NCBI GenBank assembly: GCA_025934545.1
Contig: JAICXV010000106.1
Coordinates: 1-7,198 of the forward strand
Reading direction: 5' to 3'
DNA length: 7,198 bases
DNA from: Verrucomicrobiia bacterium
GTDB lineage: Bacteria; Verrucomicrobiota; Verrucomicrobiia; Limisphaerales; Palsa-1400
Shown: in pieces, positions 1 through 6,725 of the stretch
Position numbering within the stretch: position 1 is the first letter of the stretch
Layout of the letters: each line of letters starts with the position of its first letter
Translations under genes and position numbers: made by a program
Notes under the pieces: generated by a model
What the model was told of the DNA's origin: nothing
The model's database searches: none
What the model saw: the letters and a program-made list of their open reading frames with translations, nothing else

Positions 1-731
1 GCACGCCGTGTGTAACAAATGTATGGATACCGGATGGATACAAAGACACGCCCGTTGACCGCAAAGCGCCGCGCGAACGTTTAGCCGAATCGCTCGACGC
101 GATTTTTGCGAAGCCGACGAATCCGAAACACAACCTCGATGCCGTTGAGCCAAAACTGTTCGGGATCGGATCAGAAAGCTACGTCGTCGGGTCGCACGAA
201 TTTTATCTTGGTTACGCAGTGCGCAAACAGAAGCTGCTCTGCCTGGATGCTGGCCATTATCACCCGACCGAAGGAATCGCCGACAAAATTTCATCGGTCC
301 TGACGTCGCTCGATGAAATCCTTCTGCACGTCAGCCGCGGCGTACGGTGGGACAGCGACCACGTTGTGATTCTCGATGATGCGCTTGTTGCCATCGGCCA
401 GGAGTTGGTGCGCGGCAACTATCTGGACCGTGTTCACATCGGGCTCGATTATTTCGATGCCAGCATCAATCGCGTCGCTGCCTGGATCATCGGCACGCGT
501 TGCATGATCAAAGCCTTGCTCATCGCGCTCATCGAACCGACGGCCAAACTGCGCGCGTTTGAAAAAGCAGGGGACTACACCAGCCGCATGGCGTTGCTGG
601 AGCAATGCAAGATTCTGCCGTTCGGCGCGGTCTACGATTATTACTGCACGCAAGCGGACATGCCGACCGGCGCCGGTTTCATGAGTGAAGTGAAGGCGTA
701 TGAGAAAAACGTCTTGAGCAAACGCGCTTAG
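1..731 (+). CDS. rhaA: L-rhamnose isomerase, C-terminal part (5' end outside window)
   Basis: This enzyme interconverts L-rhamnose and L-rhamnulose, the first cytoplasmic step of rhamnose catabolism. The reading frame is open from base 3 and encodes 242 residues to a TAG at 729-731. E. coli RhaA has about 419 residues, so roughly the first 175 are missing because the window begins inside the gene. The fragment follows E. coli RhaA closely to its end. All metal ligands known from the E. coli structure are present: Glu in VEPKLFGIG (codon 147), Asp and His in LDAGH (246 and 255), His in LHVSR (327), both Asp in RWDSDH (351 and 357) and Asp in GLDYFD (447). The enzyme should therefore be active. 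Shorter readings that begin at the internal GTG (219) are not real starts, since homology continues upstream. The transporter ATPase begins 6 nt downstream, which suggests one operon. Confidence 0.96.
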   Translation, partial: TPCVTNVWIPDGYKDTPVDRKAPRERLAESLDAIFAKPTNPKHNLDAVEPKLFGIGSESYVVGSHEFYLGYAVRKQKLLCLDAGHYHPTEGIADKISSVLTSLDEILLHVSRGVRWDSDHVVILDDALVAIGQELVRGNYLDRVHIGLDYFDASINRVAAWIIGTRCMIKALLIALIEPTAKLRAFEKAGDYTSRMALLEQCKILPFGAVYDYYCTQADMPTGAGFMSEVKAYEKNVLSKRA

Positions 732-737
732 CAAATC

Positions 738-2249
738 GTGAGCGCGCCTCTCCTTCAACTCAACTCTATCACGAAATCGTTCGATGCGGTTCGAGCGCTT
801 AAAGGCGTTTCATTTTCGCTCAACGCCGGCGAGGTTCACGCTTTGCTCGGCGAGAATGGCGCGGGCAAATCGACGCTCATTAAAGTCATCACCGGAGCCC
901 ATCAATCGAATACCGGCACCATCGAGATCAACGGCAAAACAGTCGAGAAGCTCACGCCTGCATCGGCCCACAAACTCGGCGTCGCCGCGATCTATCAACA
1001 ACCGGCGTTGTTCCCGGACCTGTCCGCCGCTGAAAACATCGCACTCGGCCTTGAACCGCCATCCGCGTTGCGCGGGATTGATTGGTCCCAACGTCGCGCT
1101 CAAGCGCGCGAGTTGTTGAAACGCGTCGGGGCTGACATCGATCCCGGCACTGAAGTGCGTGAACTTTCGATGCCGCAGCAGCAACTCGTCGAAATCGCGC
1201 GCTCGCTCGGAAAGGGTGCGCGCATCCTCATCATGGATGAGCCGACGGCGTCGCTGACGCAAAAGGAAGTGGAGCTGTTGTTTGGCGTCATTCGGCAACT
1301 GCGCAAAGATGGTGTCGGCATCATCTACATCTCGCATCGGCTTGAAGAAATTTTCGCCGTCGCCGACCGTGTCACCGTGTTGCGCGACGGCGAAAGCGTC
1401 GGCACACATCCGGTCAGCGAAATTGATAAAGCGAAATTGATCCGTCTCATGGTCGGACGCGAAGTGGCGGCGATTTATCCGCCGTCGCAATCCGTTCCCG
1501 GCGCGGTTGTGCTGGCGCTGTCGAAGATCGGTTGCGCTCAATCGCAAGTTCATGATGTGAGCTTTGAGGTGAGGGCAGGGGAAGTGTTCGGCCTCGCCGG
1601 ACTGGTTGGAGCCGGACGGACCGAATTGGCTCGCATTCTTTTCGGCATCACTCCGGCCGATAGCGGCACGATTCAGTTGAACGGAAAAACAATTACGATT
1701 CAGTCGCCGCAAAGCGCCATTGACGACGGCATCGGCTACGTTCCCGAAGATCGTCGACGCCACGGTGTCATTCTCGAAATGTCCGTCGCGGCCAACACCA
1801 CGATGAGCATTCATCGGCGAATCTTTCCAGGAACATGGCTGCGGTCCGGTGCTGAGAGGGAACTCGCGCAGAAATACATTCGCGATCTCGCCATCAAAAC
1901 ATTTTCGGACGAATCGCACGTGAACACGCTGTCCGGCGGCAACCAACAAAAAGTCGCGCTCGCGCGTTGGCTCGCGTCGGGACCAAAAGTTTTGATTTTG
2001 GATGAACCGACGCAGGGAGTGGACGTTGGCGCCAAATCCGAAATCCACAAACTCATCCGCAACCTTGCCGCGCAAGGTCTGGCCGTGATCATGATTTCAT
2101 CGGACCTGCCGGAAATTTTAGGAATGAGCGACCGCATCGGCATCATGCGCGCCGGCACTATCACTTCTATCCTCGATGGCAAAACCGCGGATGCCGGCAC
2201 GGTGATGGCCGCCGCCCTTGGTCAAACCCGACCCGCAACTGCGCTGTGA
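738..2249 (+). CDS. rhaT: Rhamnose-type sugar ABC importer, double ATPase subunit (CUT2 family)
   Basis: This cytoplasmic subunit powers sugar import. It has 503 residues, the usual length for two fused nucleotide-binding domains of the RbsA/RhaT/LsrA type. Domain 1 has Walker A GENGAGKST (38-46), a variant signature LSMPQQQ (143-149), Walker B ILIMDEPTASLT (163-174) and the H-loop His200. Domain 2 has a degenerate Walker A, GLVGAGRTE (288-296), with Arg in place of the Lys. It also has an intact signature LSGGNQQK (398-405), Walker B ILDEPTQGVD (420-429) and Ser455 in place of the H-loop His. This asymmetry is normal for CUT2 importers and implies one main hydrolytic site. The GTG start gives the expected family N-terminus; no Shine-Dalgarno is visible. 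Rhamnose as substrate is inferred from the rhaA neighbour and the LSMP-type signature; an AI-2 or other sugar role is the alternative. This rhaT is the rhizobial ABC gene, not the E. coli rhamnose-proton symporter of the same name. Confidence 0.93.
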   Translation: MSAPLLQLNSITKSFDAVRALKGVSFSLNAGEVHALLGENGAGKSTLIKVITGAHQSNTGTIEINGKTVEKLTPASAHKLGVAAIYQQPALFPDLSAAENIALGLEPPSALRGIDWSQRRAQARELLKRVGADIDPGTEVRELSMPQQQLVEIARSLGKGARILIMDEPTASLTQKEVELLFGVIRQLRKDGVGIIYISHRLEEIFAVADRVTVLRDGESVGTHPVSEIDKAKLIRLMVGREVAAIYPPSQSVPGAVVLALSKIGCAQSQVHDVSFEVRAGEVFGLAGLVGAGRTELARILFGITPADSGTIQLNGKTITIQSPQSAIDDGIGYVPEDRRRHGVILEMSVAANTTMSIHRRIFPGTWLRSGAERELAQKYIRDLAIKTFSDESHVNTLSGGNQQKVALARWLASGPKVLILDEPTQGVDVGAKSEIHKLIRNLAAQGLAVIMISSDLPEILGMSDRIGIMRAGTITSILDGKTADAGTVMAAALGQTRPATAL

Positions 2250-3172
2250 AATATTTCCGCGAAATCTCAGTTGCTCTTGCGTTGCTGGCGTTGCTGATTG
2301 CGCTGGCGATAGTCGCTCCCGCGTTCTATCAGCCGCAACCGCTGCTCTCACTGGCGACGCGCGAAGCGCCCACGCTCATCGTGGCGTGCGGCATGGCGCT
2401 GGTCATTATCTGCCGTCAAATCGACATTTCGGTCGCCTCGCAATTCGCCATCTGCAGCGTCTGCGCCGGGTTGCTTGCTTCGATGAAATTGCCGCTCGTC
2501 ATAGTTCTGCCCGCGTCGATTTGTATCGGCGCAATTCTTGGCTCAATAAACGGCGTGTTAATTGCGGGTCTCGGTTTGCCATCAATTGTCGTTACGCTCG
2601 CCACGATGGTTACGTGGCGCGAAGCGCTTCGGTGGCAACGGCAAGGTGAATTCGTCAACCTTCCCGACAACGTACAGTGGTTTGGTTTGTCGCAGTCGGC
2701 AGGTCAATGGACCGTCATCGCTATTGCCATCACGTTGCTTCTCGTGCTCGCGGTTTGCATGAACCGCATGGCGGCGGGGCGATTTGTCTACGCCGTCGGT
2801 TCTGATGCCGAAGCCGCGCGTCTGGCCGGCATCCCGCCACAACGCGTGACGTTTCTCACCTTTGCATTTATGGGCGCACTCGTCGGTCTCGCGGCGATGA
2901 TGAACGTTGTCCAATCGCCGCAGGTAGATCCCAAATCCGGCACCGGCATCGAACTCAAAACGATCGCGGCAGTTGTGGTTGGCGGTGTTGCAATTTCCGG
3001 CGGTCGCGGAAATCTGTGGGGCGCGTTCGCTGGTATTTTGTTGCTCGCGTGCATTAGTCCGGCACTGACGCATTTGCACATTGAGTCGTACTGGGAAAAA
3101 GCGATCCAAGGCATGATCATTTTGTTGGCGGTCGTGGCGGATGGGATTCGAACGAAACGAGGGAGCGCATGA
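2246..3172 (+). CDS. rhaP: Rhamnose-type sugar ABC importer permease 1 (CUT2 family)
   Basis: This inner-membrane subunit of 308 residues belongs to the BPD_transp_2 permeases (RbsC/LsrC/RhaP type). It consists mostly of hydrophobic helices, the first at about 8-27 and another beginning near Trp155. The family motif after the second helix reads RQIDISVAS (57-65) where the commonest form is GGIDLSVGS. The cytoplasmic coupling segment that contacts the ATPase is EAARLAGI (189-196). The C-terminal part carries the conserved glycine-rich TIAAVVVGG and ISGGRGNLWG stretches. The GTG start at 2246 lies inside the ATPase stop codon (GTGA, 4-nt overlap) with no Shine-Dalgarno, so translation is probably coupled to the ATPase. 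The P versus Q naming follows gene order after rhaT by analogy with the rhizobial operon and is uncertain; the function as a sugar permease is not. Confidence 0.9.
   Translation: MKYFREISVALALLALLIALAIVAPAFYQPQPLLSLATREAPTLIVACGMALVIICRQIDISVASQFAICSVCAGLLASMKLPLVIVLPASICIGAILGSINGVLIAGLGLPSIVVTLATMVTWREALRWQRQGEFVNLPDNVQWFGLSQSAGQWTVIAIAITLLLVLAVCMNRMAAGRFVYAVGSDAEAARLAGIPPQRVTFLTFAFMGALVGLAAMMNVVQSPQVDPKSGTGIELKTIAAVVVGGVAISGGRGNLWGAFAGILLLACISPALTHLHIESYWEKAIQGMIILLAVVADGIRTKRGSA
3159..3165 (+). promoter_or_regulatory. Ribosome binding site of permease 2
   Basis: GAGGGAG lies just upstream of the ATG at 3169, inside the end of the permease 1 gene. The GAGG part has a 6-nt spacing. It is the only clear Shine-Dalgarno among the complete genes of this window, and it supports the ATG at 3169 as the start of permease 2. 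Confidence 0.6.
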
Positions 3173-4173
3173 AGAATTTTCTGCGCTCCAACATCGCGAA
3201 GCACGAAACTGTCCTTTTGGCGGTGGTGATTACCGAATGGTTCTACTTCAATTCCGTCGGCGCCCACTTTGGTTCGCTGGACAATACCTTCGACATCGTT
3301 CGGCACTCCGTCGAGATCGGTCTACTCGCGTTGGTGATGACGCCAATTATTTTGACCGGCGGCATTGATCTGTCCGTTGGCTCGTTGCTTGGCCTGTGCG
3401 CGATCCTATTCGGAAAACTTTGGCGCGACGCGCATTTCTCGCCAATGGCCGCCGGCATTTGCACCCTCGGCATCGGTGCCGTCGCAGGTGGTCTTAACGC
3501 CACGCTCATCACGTGGCTTCGTTTGCCGCCGTTGATTGTCACGCTCGGCACATACTCCCTTTTTCGTGGTCTCGCTGAGGCGATCACTCACGGAGTCGAT
3601 ACGTTCACAAAATTTCCGGACTCATTTCTTTTCCTCGGCCAGGAACGTTTTCTAGGGATGCCAGCGCAAGCGCCGATTTTTATATTGGTCGCCATTTTTG
3701 TTTGGCTGCTGGTGCATCGCACGACGTTCGGTCGTTCCTTTCGCGTGATTGGGTTTTCGCCCGAAGGCGCGCGTTACGCGGGAATTCCAGTCGAACGCCG
3801 TATCGCCATGGTCTATGTGCTGGCCGGAATCATCAGCGCGCTCGCTGCTATTATATATACCGCGCGTCTTGGCCAGGCCAAAGCGGACGCCGGCACCGGT
3901 TACGAGCTTTATGCGATCACCGCGGTCGTGCTTGGTGGAACGAGCATATTCGGCGGCATCGGCACGGTGCACGGCACTTTATTAGGAGTGGCGGCGATCG
4001 CTATTTTGAGCAACGGCCTCGTTCATGCGCGCCAACCTCGCGAAGTTGCGGGGATGCTGACAGGTTTGCTATTGATTCTCGCGCTGTGCAGTTCCGTCGT
4101 TCCAAAACTATTTGCAAGGCTGCGCGCACGTCGGCAAACTGCGGCACCGATCCAAGCAGTAAAAACGTCATGA
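3169..4173 (+). CDS. rhaQ: Rhamnose-type sugar ABC importer permease 2 (CUT2 family)
   Basis: This is the second inner-membrane subunit, 334 residues, expected to pair with permease 1 to form the channel. The canonical family motif GGIDLSVGS lies at 64-72 after a hydrophobic helix. The coupling segment is EGARYAGIP (199-207). The conserved late segment TAVVLGGTSIFGG and the following GT-rich helix are present. The C-terminus is a basic tail that would stay in the cytoplasm. The ATG overlaps the previous stop by 4 nt (ATGA) and has a good ribosome binding site. The two permeases differ clearly in sequence, so they are an ordinary heterodimer pair rather than a recent duplication. Substrate is inferred from context, as for the ATPase. 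Confidence 0.92.
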   Translation: MKNFLRSNIAKHETVLLAVVITEWFYFNSVGAHFGSLDNTFDIVRHSVEIGLLALVMTPIILTGGIDLSVGSLLGLCAILFGKLWRDAHFSPMAAGICTLGIGAVAGGLNATLITWLRLPPLIVTLGTYSLFRGLAEAITHGVDTFTKFPDSFLFLGQERFLGMPAQAPIFILVAIFVWLLVHRTTFGRSFRVIGFSPEGARYAGIPVERRIAMVYVLAGIISALAAIIYTARLGQAKADAGTGYELYAITAVVLGGTSIFGGIGTVHGTLLGVAAIAILSNGLVHARQPREVAGMLTGLLLILALCSSVVPKLFARLRARRQTAAPIQAVKTS

Positions 4174-5180
4174 AAAATATTTTCGCACTTCTGATCGCCG
4201 CGACGATCATCGTCACAGGCTGCAACAAGTCGTCCGATGCCGGTGCTCCTTCTTCCGGTTCCAGCAAAGGAAAGAAGGTCACTATCGCTCTGATGCCGAA
4301 GAGCAAAGGCAACGCCTACTTTATCTCGTGCAAAAACGGCGCAGACAAAGCCGCCAAGGAACTCGGTGTCGACCTTGTGTTCGATGGGCCAACCGATCCA
4401 GATCCAGCCAAACAAAATGAAATTATAGATAATTGGATTACGCTCGGTGTGGATGGCATTGCTGCGGCCTGCGAAAACAAAGAAGGCATTTCCACAGCTT
4501 TGCGCAAAGCCAAAGCCAAAGGCATTAAAGTTATCACTTACGACGCCGATGCACTTCCGGATGCCCGCGAGTTTTTTGTGAACCAGGCAACTCCCCAAGG
4601 TATTGGTTTCACGTTAATGGATGAAGCGGGCCGTCTTTGCAATGACCAGGGCGAATTCGCGATCATTACCGCCAGCCTGACGGCTGCGAACATGATTGAA
4701 TGGCAGAAATACATTGAGCAACGTCGCGCCGAAAAATATCCCAACATGAAAATGGTCGCGCTGCGTCCCTGCGACGACCTGAAAGACAAAGCGCAAAGCG
4801 AAGCGACTTCGCTGATGAGCGCCAATCCCAATCTCAAACTCATCATGGCCATCTGCTCGCCCGCTGTTCCAGGCGCGGCCGAGGCGGTGAAACAAGCCGG
4901 CAAAGTCGGACAAGTTAAAGTTATCGGCCTTGGCCTTCCTTCGGAAAATCGGCGTTATGTGAAAGAAGGCGTTACCGATAGTGTGATTCTGTGGAAAACC
5001 GAGGACCTCGGATACCTCACGATCCGCGCCGCCAAAGCGGTCGTTGACGGAGATTTAAAACCGGGTGCGACCAGCTTTAATGCCGGCCCACTGGGAACCA
5101 TTGAGATCAAAGGAGACAACATTCTCCTCGGTAAGCCGTTCATTTTCAATAAGGACAACATCGACCAGTTTAATTTTTGA
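4170..5180 (+). CDS. rhaS: Rhamnose-binding-type lipoprotein of the ABC importer (LsrB/RhaS family)
   Basis: This extracytoplasmic protein of 336 residues delivers the sugar to the importer. A short lipoprotein signal ends in the lipobox VTGC with the lipidated Cys at 18, followed by a Ser/Gly-rich linker to about residue 34. The type I periplasmic-binding fold begins at KVTIALMPKSKGNAYF, and the ending IFNKDNIDQFNF closely resembles the end of LsrB. Two LsrB ligand contacts are kept (Lys44, Asp125), but the D-Q pair of LsrB becomes Asn174-Met175. This favours a sugar such as rhamnose over autoinducer-2. The ATG at 4170 overlaps the permease stop (ATGA). An in-frame extension upstream to 3702 is open but lies over the permease gene and would bury the signal peptide, so it was not used. 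The protein is unusual in carrying five Cys in the mature domain. The name rhaS is the rhizobial transporter gene, not the E. coli regulator. Confidence 0.9.
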   Translation: MKNIFALLIAATIIVTGCNKSSDAGAPSSGSSKGKKVTIALMPKSKGNAYFISCKNGADKAAKELGVDLVFDGPTDPDPAKQNEIIDNWITLGVDGIAAACENKEGISTALRKAKAKGIKVITYDADALPDAREFFVNQATPQGIGFTLMDEAGRLCNDQGEFAIITASLTAANMIEWQKYIEQRRAEKYPNMKMVALRPCDDLKDKAQSEATSLMSANPNLKLIMAICSPAVPGAAEAVKQAGKVGQVKVIGLGLPSENRRYVKEGVTDSVILWKTEDLGYLTIRAAKAVVDGDLKPGATSFNAGPLGTIEIKGDNILLGKPFIFNKDNIDQFNF

Positions 5181-5393
5181 AAAGGTCTCCCATACGTGTG
5201 CGCACTGGCCAAAAGTTTCTTGCCATAATCAAAGACGATGTCATTCGCATTTTGCCGTTGAACAGGCAGATCATCGATTCGCCATTGGGCTATTCCCGAT
5301 CAACCTCAGCGACATGCCCGCGCGCACCGTTTAGTTTGAGGCTGCAAACACAGTTCTTGTAACCCACGTCCCGAATTAGCAGTCTTCACCAGA
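5181..5393 (+). other. Intergenic region between transporter operon and sulfatase pair
   Basis: These 213 bp separate the binding-protein stop from the first sulfatase. Short open frames cross it, but their products show no recognisable motif and they lack ribosome binding sites. A GTGCGCAC palindrome sits at 5198-5205 and an imperfect hairpin at 5207-5224, neither followed by a T-tract. I see no tRNA, riboswitch or clear rho-independent terminator. It is long enough to hold a separate promoter for the sulfatases. Confidence 0.6.
5336..5363 (+). promoter_or_regulatory. Weak candidate sigma70-like promoter upstream of the sulfatases
   Basis: TTGAGG (5336-5341) and TGTAAC (5358-5363) are spaced by 16 bp. 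Each matches four of six consensus bases. Transcription would begin around 5370, just ahead of the GTG at 5394. This is a weak match of a kind expected by chance in such a gap, reported only because it is the best-placed pair. Confidence 0.18.
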
Positions 5394-6725
5394 GTGAATT
5401 TCCTGACGCGCGCACCCCAATTCCTGTTCGCATTTTTGCTTGCGACCCTGGCGTCGCTTTCCAGTGGTGCCGCGAAAAAACCGAATATCATCATCATTGT
5501 GGCTGACGATTTGGGTTATGCCGACCTTGGCTGCCAGGGGGCGAAAGATGTCAAAACACCGAACATTGATTCGATTGCCAAAAACGGCGTTCGTTTCACC
5601 GATGGGTATGTCAGTTGCCCGGTTTGCAGTCCGACTCGCGCTGGTTTGATGACGGGCAAATATCAGGAACGTTTCGGTCACGAGCTAAATCCTCCGCCAC
5701 CCGCACTGACTGGAGACATTGGGCTGTCTTTGAATGAAAAGACGATTGCCGAGAAGCTGAAGGCCGCCGGTTATGCGACCGGAATGTTCGGGAAGTGGCA
5801 TTTGGGAATGAAGGCTAAGTACAATCCGACTCGGCGCGGCTTTGATGAATACTTTGGTTTTCTGGGCGGCATGCACGACTATCTGGATTGGGCGGGTGAT
5901 ATTCCGAATCCGGTTGTGCGCGGCACGAACCATGTTTCGGGCAAAGATTATTTGACCGACACGTTTACGCGCGAAGCGGTGTCGTTCATCGACCGGCACA
6001 AAGACAAACCGTTTTTCATTTACCTGCCTTACAATGCGGTGCATTCGCCATTGGAAACGATTGCGCGTTACAAAAAGCGATTTCCGAACATGAAGGACGG
6101 CAAACGCAAAACGTACCTCGCGATGCTGGCTGCGCTGGATGACGGGGTAGGGGACGTTCTAAATAAATTGCGCGACAGCGGTCTTGAAGAGAATACGCTC
6201 GTGATATGGTTCAGTGATAATGGCGGGCCGACCAAACAAACGACGTCGCGCAACGATCCGTTGCGTGGTGTCAAAGGGCAGGTCTGGGAGGGTGGCATTC
6301 GCACGCCGGCGATGATGCAATGGAAAGGGAAAATTCCCGCCGGCCAGGTTTATACAAAGCCGGTTATTCAACTCGATTATCATGCGACGGCGTTGTTGGC
6401 TGCGGGAGCGGGTAAGGACGCTTTGAAAGACCTCGATGGTGTGGACCTCTTACCTTTTGTTACCGGCACGAACACCGGCGCGCCGCATGAATTTTTGTAT
6501 TGGCGTTATGGGAAGCAATGGGCGATTCGTGGTGGCCATTATAAGTTAACCCATCCTCAGTCCGGCAAAACGCAATTGTTCGATTTATCCAACGACATTG
6601 GCGAACAACAGGATCTTTCAGCCGAGAAACCCGATGTCGTAACGAAACTTCAGTCAGCCTGGGACGAATGGAATAAACACCTAATACCGCCTGCATGGAC
6701 CCATGCCGGCCCATCAAAAGAATGA
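5394..6725 (+). CDS. Exported type I sulfatase (formylglycine-dependent arylsulfatase family)
   Basis: This enzyme should hydrolyse sulfate esters outside the cytoplasm. It has 443 residues. A signal peptide with a hydrophobic core at about 9-22 ends near SSGAA (23-27). The alkaline-phosphatase-like sulfatase fold follows, starting PNIIIIVADDLGYADLG with the metal ligands Asp38-Asp39. The formylglycine motif CSPTRAGLMTG begins at Cys78, which must be oxidised by a maturing enzyme not found in this window. Other active-site landmarks are GKWHLG (Lys134, His136), NAVHSP (His217), FSDNGG (Asp275-Asn276) and the KGQVWEGGIRTP loop (Lys294). All expected catalytic residues are present. The GTG start is the first usable one after an in-frame stop at 5337-5339 and gives a good signal peptide, although no Shine-Dalgarno is seen. 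The substrate cannot be read from the sequence; sulfated carbohydrate is likely given the rhamnose genes upstream. Confidence 0.94.
   Translation: MNFLTRAPQFLFAFLLATLASLSSGAAKKPNIIIIVADDLGYADLGCQGAKDVKTPNIDSIAKNGVRFTDGYVSCPVCSPTRAGLMTGKYQERFGHELNPPPPALTGDIGLSLNEKTIAEKLKAAGYATGMFGKWHLGMKAKYNPTRRGFDEYFGFLGGMHDYLDWAGDIPNPVVRGTNHVSGKDYLTDTFTREAVSFIDRHKDKPFFIYLPYNAVHSPLETIARYKKRFPNMKDGKRKTYLAMLAALDDGVGDVLNKLRDSGLEENTLVIWFSDNGGPTKQTTSRNDPLRGVKGQVWEGGIRTPAMMQWKGKIPAGQVYTKPVIQLDYHATALLAAGAGKDALKDLDGVDLLPFVTGTNTGAPHEFLYWRYGKQWAIRGGHYKLTHPQSGKTQLFDLSNDIGEQQDLSAEKPDVVTKLQSAWDEWNKHLIPPAWTHAGPSKE

Noticed and set aside
1164..1187. Degenerate ABC signature LSMPQQQ and, in the second domain, Arg for Lys in Walker A and Ser for the H-loop His, considered as signs of gene decay
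   Set aside because: Such asymmetry between the two ATPase halves is usual in RbsA/RhaT/LsrA-type importers, and the rest of the gene is full length and intact.
810..2075. A 421-codon open frame on the - strand opposite the ATPase gene, with shorter ones opposite rhaA, the permeases and the sulfatases
   Set aside because: The + strand encodes well-conserved proteins over the same bases. The antisense translations are rich in Arg, His and Asp and show no domain, which is what codon bias of the real genes produces on the other strand.
3702..4169. In-frame upstream extension of the binding protein from a TTG at 3702
   Set aside because: It lies entirely inside the permease 2 gene in another frame, its translation is low-complexity Arg-rich, and it would place the clear lipoprotein signal peptide in the middle of the protein.
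4503..4529. Short tandem GCCAAA-like repeat in rhaS
   Set aside because: It encodes a KAKAKG helix segment that fits the protein family and is only a few units long, so it is not an independent repeat element.
5207..5224. Imperfect hairpin after rhaS (GGCC...TTGCC) considered as a terminator
   Set aside because: The stem needs bulges and no T-tract follows, so it does not meet the pattern of a rho-independent terminator.
5065..5362. Short open frames of 89 and 61 codons across the end of rhaS and the gap (5065-5334 and 5177-5362)
   Set aside because: The first overlaps rhaS out of frame. The second starts with TTG and has no ribosome binding site. Neither translation shows a recognisable motif.
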